NCBI RefSeq assembly: GCF_024139115.2
Contig: NW_026943240.1
Coordinates: 1 to 64,000, forward strand
Length of the DNA: 64,000 nt
Source: Armigeres subalbatus
Taxonomy: Eukaryota > Arthropoda > Insecta > Diptera > Culicidae
Reading direction: 5' to 3'
The number at the start of each line of letters is the position of its first letter. Positions within the stretch are counted from its first letter, which is position 1. The position numbers were made by a program, and so were the translations under genes. The notes beneath the pieces were generated by a model. That model did not search any database and was not told where the DNA came from. It worked only from the letters and a program-made list of their open reading frames with translations. Positions 55,916 through 64,000 of the stretch are shown here, in pieces.

Positions 55916-55975
55916 TATGCATTAGCTCAATGAACATTCAGCTGTGCTGTGAGGCAGCATTGGGAAGAGTAGATT
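55916..55975 (+). mobile_element. Probable SINE family A tail, displaced
   Basis: GCTCAATGAACATTCAGCTG and GAGGCAGCATTGGGAAG resemble the family A 3' part (CTTAATGAACACTAAGCTGC, GAGGCGGC, CCCAGTGTGGGGA), with small insertions. Together with the head at 54363-54445 it brackets the fold-back array. Similarity is modest. Confidence 0.5.
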
Positions 55976-56029
55976 TCACAAATGCATTTTAAATAGAAAA
56001 TAATTTAAAGCTGTTTAGTGGACTATCGT

Positions 56030-56135
56030 CACTTGTCATAAAGCAAGTTAGTACCATCCCTTTTAATTCTGCTACTTGATTGTAGCTTCATAAATACGAA
56101 TTTCGACTATATCTCGTACTCGTTAAAGGTCGTTT
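56030..56135 (-). repeat. Dispersed repeat, copy 3 (diverged)
   Basis: AATACGAATTTCGACTATAT, CTCGTACTCG and TACCATCCCTTTTAATTCTG correspond in reversed order to the 43170-43320 block. Confidence 0.5.
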
Positions 56136-56189
56136 TTTTTTTGTTATTCCTCCAATTTCTAATTAGCCAGATAAAATTCTCACTATTTA

Positions 56190-56660
56190 ACATATTTCAG
56201 CACACCGCCTCGACCAGTCGAGGGCGGCCGTGGCATTACCCGCAACTAGTCGACAACAGGACGACAGCCACATCAATTGACAGCGGGCCCGTGTGTGTAG
56301 GTGCTTTTCATGTTCACCGGCACTTCGCGAGGCGCAAAGCTCAAAAGCGCAACAGCGCGCGGAAAGGGTCATCCCGGCACTCGGCAACGGAATTGGTGGC
56401 TTTGTTGGATTGTTCAATAGGTACCTGCCTACCGACCGACCGAGCTCACGGGCAGGCACACCGACGAGCAATTGAAGGTGAGAGCATGCAAGGTGACATA
56501 TGACCCAAGTAATTCCACGCTTCAACCAAATAACGATCTATTAGCGAGCCGACTTTTCTCTTGCTTGCAGTTTACGGCGACAGGGAGGAGGTGTGAATTC
56601 ATATCATTAACGAAAGCGCTTGGTTTACAGCTTGCAAATTGGACATACACACGCCGATGG
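56190..56660. other. GC-rich unique island
   Basis: Balanced to GC-rich sequence between AT-rich flanks, without repeat similarity. A 120-codon open frame (56141-56503) has a counter-strand open frame of similar length, so coding is unlikely. Candidate regulatory island by composition only. Confidence 0.3.
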
Positions 56661-56664
56661 TGGT

Positions 56665-57950
56665 AGATAATTTTCGCTATCATTTTGGATAATGATTGTA
56701 ATTACGGGAGGATAGATTGGAACAATGAAATGTCGACTCCTGTTGGAATACGATATTTTTGGGAGTTTTTGTTTCATTTCTTCTCAGCCTAACTTGAACT
56801 AGTTTCACATATTTACGGTTACTTCCCGTGAGTCACTAGCATTGATGGAATCGCACAGTTCAATGGTCAATTAAATACCCTCATGCGCTAAAATTTATTT
56901 TTCATTTGTCTTATAAGGTTAACCCTTGTGTTACCAACAAATACGTTAACAAAACCGGCAGGGTACACAGGTTTCCACGGATTTGAAATGATTATAATGA
57001 TAAAGAAGCTTCTAAAAGACACATGTGAAGATTGGCCAATCAAGCATCCGAAAGATATTCAATTTGCAAAAAAGAGCTAACCGCGGTGGAGGTTGGTACT
57101 CGGATTCTGATGGCTTTTCCGCAAACGTGACTTTTAAGTGGTCTTGTTGTGTATCACACCTATCTCGAGAGTAGGAGGTTGAGGGTTCGAGGCCCTCCAA
57201 GCCACGTGGATTCTTTTTGGCAAATTTCATATCAATTTGTCCATTTCGAAACATGTGCTGTGCTACTTTGATATTTTTGTAAATTTTTCGCCACTTAGTG
57301 AATTATGGCGATGAATGCTTTGATATCATGTGCTTTTTGTTTTGCGGATAAACTTCACACATCTATGAGAACCTTGGAAAATGATCACAAAAGTTGTCAT
57401 TTTGTTGCAAGGCTTTAAAGGCTTTAAAATGCTTTATTCATAATAAATGTTAAAATTTATAGAAAATAAGTGATATTTTGAACATTCATACAATTCACAT
57501 GAAAAAAGAAATTATTGAAGAATGTTGCAGCTTATTCTCACAAACGTATTTAAGAGGAACGACTATCATTTATTCCGTCTTGATCTTGATGGTTAGTAAT
57601 AATTAATAACCAATCAAGTTAGCCGCTTTGTAATTGTTTCCCTAACAGTAGTCAGGGAATGTAAAACAACGACATTGTCCTCTCTTGTAACTCGCAATAA
57701 GCGTTTGTACCAAACTGTAACAGAATAGGACAATGATCGCCAGCCGCGTATTTGGAGAAGCAGTCGGTTTTTGATGATGTTTTTGGTTAAATAAGAATCA
57801 ATTATCAATGTTTAGACATAACATTACCATCTGTTGACATGATTTGTGTTTTACTTCTGAAATATACAAGTTATCGCAGTTTGAAAAGTTCACAACAATT
57901 ACCCCTCCATATTTGTTGTAAATAAAATGGAATTCAACATTGTCTTTATT
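56665..57950. other. AT-rich intergenic stretch
   Basis: No gene. A weak tRNA-like block (GAGGGTTCGAGGCCCTC at about 57181-57197) is present but is not folded into a convincing tRNA. Nothing else recognised. Confidence 0.3.
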
Positions 57951-57952
57951 AA

Positions 57953-58070
57953 TGCTGTCCAATGAGCAGCTCGAAGTAGCTCGTAGTTGTTCCCGTCCTG
58001 CTCGTTCTTTTTTGTCAATAAATGGGCAAGAGAGAGATGGGAAGAACTTCGAGCTGCTCATTGGACAGCA
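57953..58070. mobile_element. 118-bp palindromic MITE
   Basis: TGCTGTCCAATGAGCAGCTC at left and GAGCTGCTCATTGGACAGCA at right are exact inverses. The arms continue to CGAAG/CTTCG. No confident TSD. Confidence 0.72.
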
Positions 58071-58163
58071 CTATTCTCTGCAAATGAGGACAAATAATTT
58101 TCGCTATTCTGTTGCTTATTTTTTTGCATTTTTCAACTACAATAACGCTCCGTGACAGTAGTA

Positions 58164-58582
58164 CAGTAATATCCCGATTTTATCACTCCCTGGTGAATTT
58201 TGAGGTGATAAAACAGGGTATGTGACAAAATTGGAAAAAAAATATTTTCATTTTTTTTTAATTCATTCCACAAATATGAATCATTTTATGCCTTGTAGAG
58301 GCCAAATGCGTGAACGGTACCCGTTATTTCTTGTCGAAATTGCTTACAGAATATTTCCCAGGTACTCAGAGGTCGTTCGTAATAAACTACAGGCGGTGAA
58401 AGTTATTTCGTGAAAATCAATGTTGTTTTTGGTATTATTTACGAAAATAAAAAGAATGACAAATTTTTTTGGGGTGACAAAATCGGGTCGAAAACGTGAC
58501 AAAATCGGGACGTGATAAAATCGGGGGTAGACAAAATCGGGGGTAGACAAAATCGGGGAGTGACAAAATCGGGTCAACACTG
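58164..58582. mobile_element. 419-bp MITE with TA duplication and internal AAAATCGGG repeats
   Basis: Left end CAGTAATATCCCGATTTTAT and, reversed, right end CAGTGTTGACCCGATTTTGT. TA at 58162-58163 and 58583-58584. GTGACAAAATCGGG-type units repeat about six times at 58474-58574. Confidence 0.82.
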
Positions 58583-58686
58583 TATTGAAAAACGTGCATT
58601 AGGGACTAGTTTGAATTGATGCAAACTTATAGTGGAACAAGGCGGAACAAAACAAAACATCGTGCATTCGTTAGCTTAAGAGTTAA

Positions 58687-58815
58687 CCCTTAAATGCGCA
58701 ATGTTGTTTTAAAACAACAAACCGAAAATACGTTTAATGTTAATTATTTTAATGGTTGTTAACGTTAAAAATATTTTTGACGATTTCTAAAAAAATCGCC
58801 TTGCGCCTTTAAGGG
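58687..58815. mobile_element. 129-bp MITE with TTAA duplication
   Basis: CCCTTAAATGCGCAA at left pairs with TTGCGCCTTTAAGGG at right. TTAA lies at 58683-58686 and 58816-58819. No coding capacity. Confidence 0.75.
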
Positions 58816-58819
58816 TTAA

Positions 58820-59375
58820 GACATCTTTATCATTCAGATGGTGGCTGTTTGGCTTACCGATGTCTGCCGCTTCTCATGGTATGTTAATGTGAAAACTTCC
58901 TATTTTTTATTTATTCCTAAAATAAACCATACTGCAAAAATCATTGTCTCGAAAATTATGCTTATAAAATACTATTTTGAATAATCATTCATACAAAACG
59001 TGCCCCAACTTGTGACTAAACCGTTATTCAAATTGTGTATATTAAGAAATGATGTTCCAATTCACGTTCTCTAGAAAATTGCAGAGGAAACCACTGGTTT
59101 TGTGAATCTACGTAAAATTATATTTCCTGGAGGTGGATGTGAATATATCATTAAAATTATATTATCAAAACTGGTGATGTTTGTATCCAGTATTTTGCGC
59201 TCGATAATGGCGGCCTCGTGAGTTCCTCCCTCAAGAGGTAGAAAATATTCACATCTTTTGATCAATGTAGGCTTTGATGCATTGGAAAAATTGGCACTCA
59301 TCAAGGTTCATACAGCCCAGATACAAACAATAGAACGTCAAATATTTCCCTTAAAACTTTAGAAGGTTATCCAAT
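58820..59375. other. AT-rich intergenic stretch
   Basis: No gene or repeat recognised. Confidence 0.3.
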
Positions 59376-60355
59376 CATGGTTTGAACTAGTGAAAAGCGT
59401 ATCATGGTTTGAACCATTTTGAAATCAGTCGAAATTGCCATTTCATTGGCAGGAAATGACCCTAAAACAGTATGAATGGTATATTTAGGTATACTGGAAG
59501 TGCTGAAGGGTACTCCTTAGCCATGCGATAAGACGCGCGGCTACAAAGCAAGACCATGCTAAGGGTGGCTGGGTTCGATTCCCGGTGCCGGTCTAGGCAA
59601 TTTTCGGATTGGAAATTGTCTCGACTTCCCTGGGCATAAAAGTATCATCGTGCTAGCCTCATGATATACGCATGCAAAAATGGTAACCTGGCTTAGAAAC
59701 CTCGCAGTTAATAACTGTGGAAGTGCTTAATGAACACTAAGCTGCGATGCGGCTCTGTCCCAGTGTGGGGATGTAATGCCAATAAGAAGAAGAAGGCAGT
59801 GCTGAAGTTCATTTAAACTTTCGTACATATTGTTTAAGTAGTAAAATGGAGTGATTTAAAAACGTCCGCTAAATTCCCCCCACCAGTGGCACAATTTCAA
59901 AAAGCTCGTAAAGGACTTATTTCATGACACAGAAGTGAGATCAATATATCAAAAGAAAGGTATTTTTATCTGTAATTGATTAACATCATCGTACAATTGA
60001 GAAACAGTTTCAAATAGTTAAAATAGTAATATTTATACAAGGTATAAATTAATCATGGTTTGAACTAAAATGTATCGTGTTTTGAACTTGTAAATGCAGT
60101 CATGTTCTGCTGCTGTCCACTAGGAGCGCTGCATGTGCCTAGCTGGAGCATCTTGTTTATATTTCCGATATGGAAAAATCGCAATATTCAAATCGATAAT
60201 TCAGACGATTTTCAAACGTTTCGAGTTACTAATTTAATGCGAGAAGATAAATAGTATAACAAATTTGCTTTTCTATAGGTTTTCTCAGCGTTTCATGCAT
60301 GTAATTAGTATTATATTTAGGAACTGCTGCCAGTAGTTCAAACCATGGTACGAAT
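59376..60355. mobile_element. Possible MITE with ATCATGGTTTGAAC ends, interrupted by a SINE
   Basis: ATCATGGTTTGAAC occurs at about 59376, 59401 and 60051, and inverted (GTTCAAACCATGGTAC) at about 60338. A family A SINE sits inside. The ends and TSD are not certain. Confidence 0.5.
59509..59797 (+). mobile_element. tRNA-derived SINE, family A, with 10-bp TSD
   Basis: Begins GGTACTCCTTAGCCATGC; box B GGTTCGATTCC at 59572-59582; body as in the other copies; tail AATAAGAAGAAGAAGG. AGTGCTGAAG duplications at 59499-59508 and 59798-59807 are exact. Confidence 0.9.
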
Positions 60356-60359
60356 CAAA

Positions 60360-61440
60360 GTTATATAATTATTAAGTTTTTTTCAATTGAACTAAGCATA
60401 AATATGTGAGCTCAGGATGTTTTCTGAAAAACAATGAACTAAGCTTTTGTATAAGCTAGAGTTCGCAGTTCTAACATGTCTCTATAATGAAATAGGGTTA
60501 TGCGCTAATTCGTCCATGGCGCTAGTATCCGTCATATCAAATTATAAATCACTAAATACTCGCGAATCGTAAACTGAAATAATGAACTAATCATCTGGCG
60601 AGATAGAAAAAAGTGTACACTACGATCAGCATTCATTTAAACTACATTCCGGTGTTACTTACTTGAAATACAGTTAAATTTAACTTTACGACTGTGACTT
60701 TTTGCACAATTTCCTACGTTATCCGTGTGACGAAGGAATATCCAGTTCGTTCACTGCTGTAGAAGACGCGCAACACCGTCACCAAAATCAACGTAATTCA
60801 CTGATTTTCAGTGCACTTTTTCACATAAATTTCTCACTGCGCACTAAATAAAAGCAATGTTTATTGCTCAAGTGAAAAATAATTGAAAAATAACTACCGG
60901 AAGGCGATGATCTGTTTTTTTAAAGCGTTTGAAATTTATTTTCTTCGTCGCCTTGTTTATAGTCGAAAAACACGTTGCCAAACTGGCGGTTTGAACTGAA
61001 ATAATCTTATGTTACACATCTGATAATACATCATGCAGTCAATAAAAGTAGGCTTTTCAATTACTTTCCGCTAGTGTAATAAAAGTGAAGTCTTCCAAAT
61101 AAATATTTTTCATACACACTCGTCATTTGTACTAAAATTTTCTACTATTCCAAAAGTTTGAAACAGGAGAAATAATTTTTTAATAGAAATTAGTTGGCAG
61201 CACTACCCACGTACATGTTAAGCATGTGTGTTAGTTGTTTGACAGACTGAGGCATTTAACTGAATGGCAGCACAATCAAAACCATTTTTATGCGGTCGAA
61301 ATGGGATTGCACTAGGAAATTTTTGTTAACTGGAATTGAAATAAACTTTCAAATTTGACTTTCAAAATTGACCAAAATGATAGTTATTCTGCATGAAGTC
61401 ACAGATAAGTCATCCAGTTATCCAAGAAATGGCTTGAGCT
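60360..61440. other. AT-rich intergenic stretch
   Basis: No gene or named repeat recognised. Confidence 0.3.
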
Positions 61441-61449
61441 TAGGAACAA

Positions 61450-62060
61450 AGATTTGCAGTCCTGTTTTAAGTATGGTACATGCTCCTTGTGGTACAGAGA
61501 AAGGATACGTAGATGATCAATTTTCCGATTTCAAATATGGAACATGCTCTCTGTAGTACAATGAACATAATGCGTTCACAGCATATATTCATGGTCATCC
61601 AAGAAATCCCTGGAGAAAGGCCTTTCGATCTAAACGCGGAACTAAAGATCAATTTTCCGGTTTCAAATATGGTACATGCTCTCTTCATAATGGGTACATT
61701 ACATATTCAGAACAGGCCTTTAGATCGTTGGTTACGTGTTTCGACCTGAGGGCCTCCACTTCAGGTATTTCTTGGATATCCGCGAACGGTTTTCATACGC
61801 AGATTCTGTTATATGTACCACAATGGGTACATTACATTTACAAAACAGGCATGTAGATCATTGGTTACGCGTGTCGACCTGAAGGCCTTCACTTCCGGTA
61901 TTTCTTGAATAACCGTGAAGATCTTCCATACGCAGGCTCTATCATATGTACCACAATGGGTACATTACATTTACAATTTACATTGGATAACCGCGAACAT
62001 GCTCCATACACATATTCTATTCTATGTTTTACAATATACACATATCATATTCAGAACAGG
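61450..62060 (+). repeat. 133-bp tandem repeat plus a related shorter repeat
   Basis: GGGTACATTACAT recurs at 61692, 61825 and 61958, exactly 133 bp apart. The units share ATTGGTTACGYGT, TCGACCTGA, TATTTCTTG and CATACGCAG; the last unit is shortened. Just upstream, GATCAATTTTCCG and TTTCAAATATGG with ACATGCTCTCT occur twice (about 61517 and 61649). Confidence 0.8.
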
Positions 62061-62211
62061 CCAATATTAATTGATTTTATGTTATTTTTATTTAACACGG
62101 TATGATACCGCAAAAAAAAACTAATTTGGTGTACTTGTAGAAATCGCCACCAATACCAACAGATTTATTTGACAGCAATCCATCGAATTTTGGAATGGAC
62201 GAATGAAAATT

Positions 62212-62990
62212 CTCATGGACGTAAACAGATTTTCAGCTTGAGTTTGAGCTTGATTGACTGCTCGTAGTTGCTACTCCATTATGACCAGATCAGCTGTTCT
62301 TGCACAGGGAACCAACAGATGTTTGCTTGGGACTAGCACACATCTTCAATGTACAAGTACTGGTGATCTCATTGGTTAGGTCATACTGGCGCCTGCCACG
62401 TCAGAATGCAAGTCAATGTAGGGAAGGGGGAGGAAATGATGATGCAATCACTCGCCCACTGCAAGCCGAATATACCTCTGCACTTGCCACGAGTTCATGC
62501 GGAATTTGTTGGAATTTTTGGGTTAGGTTGGAGAGGCAGAGGTCCGTCTTGGTTAACGAGCTGCCAATGTGATAGATAGGAGAAGGTAACTGATGAAATT
62601 TCTAATTGGATGTAGGAAACGAGCTCTATAGTTCATTTCCAATTCTAGCAGATTACTGTTAAGTATAGGAATAGTAATGGAAACGGTATGGAAGTCCATT
62701 CCCAGTTCTAGCGATTGCTAGAACATGAGAAATAAAGAGAAAGATATAAAGTAGGAGAATGGAACGGACCTGGGATTGAACCATCGACCTCCTGCGTATG
62801 AGGCAGAAGCAGTAGACATATGACTACCAAGCCCGCTTCGAAACAAGAGAGATCACGCACTGAACTGATTAATTTTATTACCGTCCGCGCAATGCAGAAC
62901 ACAATATTTCGTCCTACCACGCGATCATTCTGCTGTCCAAAACAAGAGAGATCATGCACTGAACTCCTCATGAACGTAAACAGATTTTCA
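62212..62990. repeat. 24-bp direct repeats flanking a 731-bp composite insertion
   Basis: CTCATG-A/G-ACGTAAACAG continuing through ATTTTCA is found at 62212-62235 and 62967-62990 with one difference. The interval begins GCTTGAGTTTGAGCTTGATT and contains SINE family E. A second pair of repeats, AACAAGAGAGATCA-Y-GCACTG, occurs at about 62843 and 62941. Confidence 0.65.
62580..62836 (-). mobile_element. tRNA-derived SINE, family E
   Basis: On the minus strand it begins GCGGGCTTGGTAGTCATATG (box A-like). Box B GGTTCAATCC lies at 62773-62782, then CAGGTCCGTTCCATTCTCC and a body with repeated TCTAGCAAT/CTAGAACTGGG. Boundaries are approximate. Confidence 0.6.
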
Positions 62991-63312
62991 TAAGATAAAT
63001 TTAAAAATTTTGAAGGGTGTTTTTTATTGCCGATTCTCAATAAACTATGATTTGTTCAATGTGCTAATAGTACACAATGGAAACTAGGAACTCTAAAATA
63101 CGTGTTACATACAACTTAGTTGGAGTAAGCAGTTGGGATAGCGTATAAATTAGATTTGAAAACCAAGCACTACCTACTACGACGGGAATTAGCTCACTAC
63201 CCTACCATATCACGAGACATCGAAGAGCACCGACCGAAACAGCACTCGTATCATTTGAAGACTCGGGGATGTCGATTTATGTCGTGAAATTTGACGAATC
63301 CGACCATTGTGC

Positions 63313-63385
63313 GTTGTCGAGAACCATTTTCACCGGGTTACAGTCCGGCATTCTGGCTATGTGCAAGCGTCCGATTTTCACGTGT
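63313..63385 (-). mobile_element. Tiny RTE-like fragment, copy 4
   Basis: TCGAGAACCATTTTCACCGG, TCTGGCTA and GCGTCCGATTTTC match the reverse of RTE-like copy 1 around 11165-11240, with a small internal deletion. It covers the VARMSDSNPVKMVLD region. Confidence 0.75.
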
Positions 63386-63707
63386 TCTACGTCATGAAAA
63401 TATTATTTAATGATGAATTTCAGCGATAAATTTCACTGACTTGAAAATATTTCTTTTTCCAATGTGGCCATCAGTAATTAGAATCAGAAAATTTTTGATC
63501 TTATTTTACACCGTTATACACTCTTTGCAATGCAAATATTCTTATTGAGGTTATTCATTTGACCACATTACGACCAAATATTCTGGTTTTTATCGAGCTT
63601 TGAAAACATGACTTATTGCACTCTTCATCACAACCATAGAGCAGCTCATAAAATCAATCGGGATTTGACGTTTGAAGCTTTTCCAGCAGATTTATGAGAG
63701 GTTTATT

Positions 63708-63759
63708 TAGTGATGAACTTATTGTCATATAAAAAATCACTTTAATAAAGATAAAAAAA
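63708..63759 (+). mobile_element. Ultra-short hairpin/poly(A) retroposon, copy 4 (diverged)
   Basis: Body TAGTGATGAACTTATT to ATCACTTTAATAAAGATA and an A run. AGTGAT pairs with ATCACT across 21 bases. Exact 11-bp duplications AGAGGTTTATT at 63697-63707 and 63760-63770. The sequence differs from copies 1-3, but the order of stem, GA, loop, stem, TTAATAAAGA and A tail is the same. Confidence 0.72.
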
Positions 63760-63811
63760 AGAGGTTTATTGATAGTAATAAGTGCGCCAATAAAATTGAG
63801 TAACTAGCCAT

Positions 63812-63908
63812 CCCCAGTAACATTTTAGTTTTATGCCGGTTTTATGGAAGTCATGAAGAGTAAATTATGGTTTTAAAGACCGTTATAAAACTAAAAATGT
63901 TACTTGGG
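63812..63908. mobile_element. About 97-bp MITE, AGTAACATTTT family, copy 2
   Basis: CCCCAGTAACATTTTAGTTT at left and AAACTAAAAATGTTACTTGG at right, with TATGGTTTTAAAGACCG inside. Same family as 24614-24709. Confidence 0.72.
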
Positions 63909-64000
63909 ATGGATATTGCTGTCATAAATCCGCTATAAGAATTAAATAAATCCAACAAGCATGGCAATTATCACTTGAGTAATGCTTCTTCCTTTTCATT

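Noticed and set aside
56141..56525. Frames of 120 and 112 codons on opposite strands
   Set aside because: Complementary open frames in a GC-rich island; no protein family recognised.
57120..57215. tRNA-like block with GAGGGTTCGAGGCCCTC
   Set aside because: No convincing A box or acceptor stem could be placed, and no SINE sister copy is seen in the window.
1..64000. LTR retrotransposons or integrated viral sequences
   Set aside because: No LTR pairs, primer-binding sites, protease/integrase motifs or viral protein similarity were recognised on reading; a database search could still find short ones.
4258..64000. A second gooseberry-type first exon on the plus strand (divergent paralogue)
   Set aside because: I looked for a GYPFQG-like leader followed by a splice donor and found none in this window.

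Overview
The window looks like mosquito (Aedes-type) nuclear DNA. It is AT-rich, gene-poor and packed with transposable elements: RTE-, Jockey- and R1-type non-LTR retrotransposons, several tRNA-derived SINE families, and many small TA-, TTAA- or 8-bp-target-site MITEs, often nested. There are no operons and no intact long genes. The organism is inferred from repeat style and protein flavour, not from a database search.

The one host-gene segment I can support is a short first coding exon on the minus strand at 4203-4257. It has a good start context, an in-frame upstream stop and a consensus splice donor. Its peptide (MAVASLNMSPIFSGYPFQ, then a split glycine) resembles the N-terminus of gooseberry-type Pax3/7 proteins just before the paired domain. 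If that is right, 1-4202 is the start of its first intron and everything above about 4.3 kb is its upstream region. GC-richer unique islands (1-2.5, 29.8-30.5, 52.4-54.3 and 56.2-56.7 kb) are then candidate regulatory DNA.

Layout. 1-5.4 kb: gene end, with a hAT-type MITE in the intron. 5.9-7.1 kb: LINE fragment and MITE. 8.4-15.8 kb: an RTE-like retrotransposon interrupted near its 3' end by a complete 4.35-kb Jockey-like element on the opposite strand, with a 13-bp target-site duplication (TSD). 16.7-23.9 kb: SINEs, a perfect 114-bp inverted repeat, MITEs and a MITE nested in another element. 24.1-26.9 kb: a degenerate pyrimidine-rich TCACTTC satellite. 27.1-29.3 kb: 5'-truncated R1-like element. 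32.06-35.5 kb: second RTE-like copy. 35.7-39.5 kb: a DNA transposon with about 510-bp terminal inverted repeats (TIRs) and a broken transposase. 43.45-46.73 kb: a non-autonomous TTAA element with about 715-bp TIRs. 54.4-56.0 kb: two opposed 17-bp minisatellite arrays bracketed by pieces of one SINE family. 56-64 kb: more MITEs, SINEs, a 133-bp tandem repeat and small fragments.

The most unusual signal is a set of four ultra-short (about 55-60 bp) retroposon-like insertions at 31.84, 39.69, 49.33 and 63.71 kb. Three share the same 5' boundary, all have a 6-bp-stem hairpin followed by TTAATAAA or TTAATAAAGA and an A tail, and three have clean 10-11-bp TSDs. The fourth is diverged in sequence but keeps the stem by paired changes.
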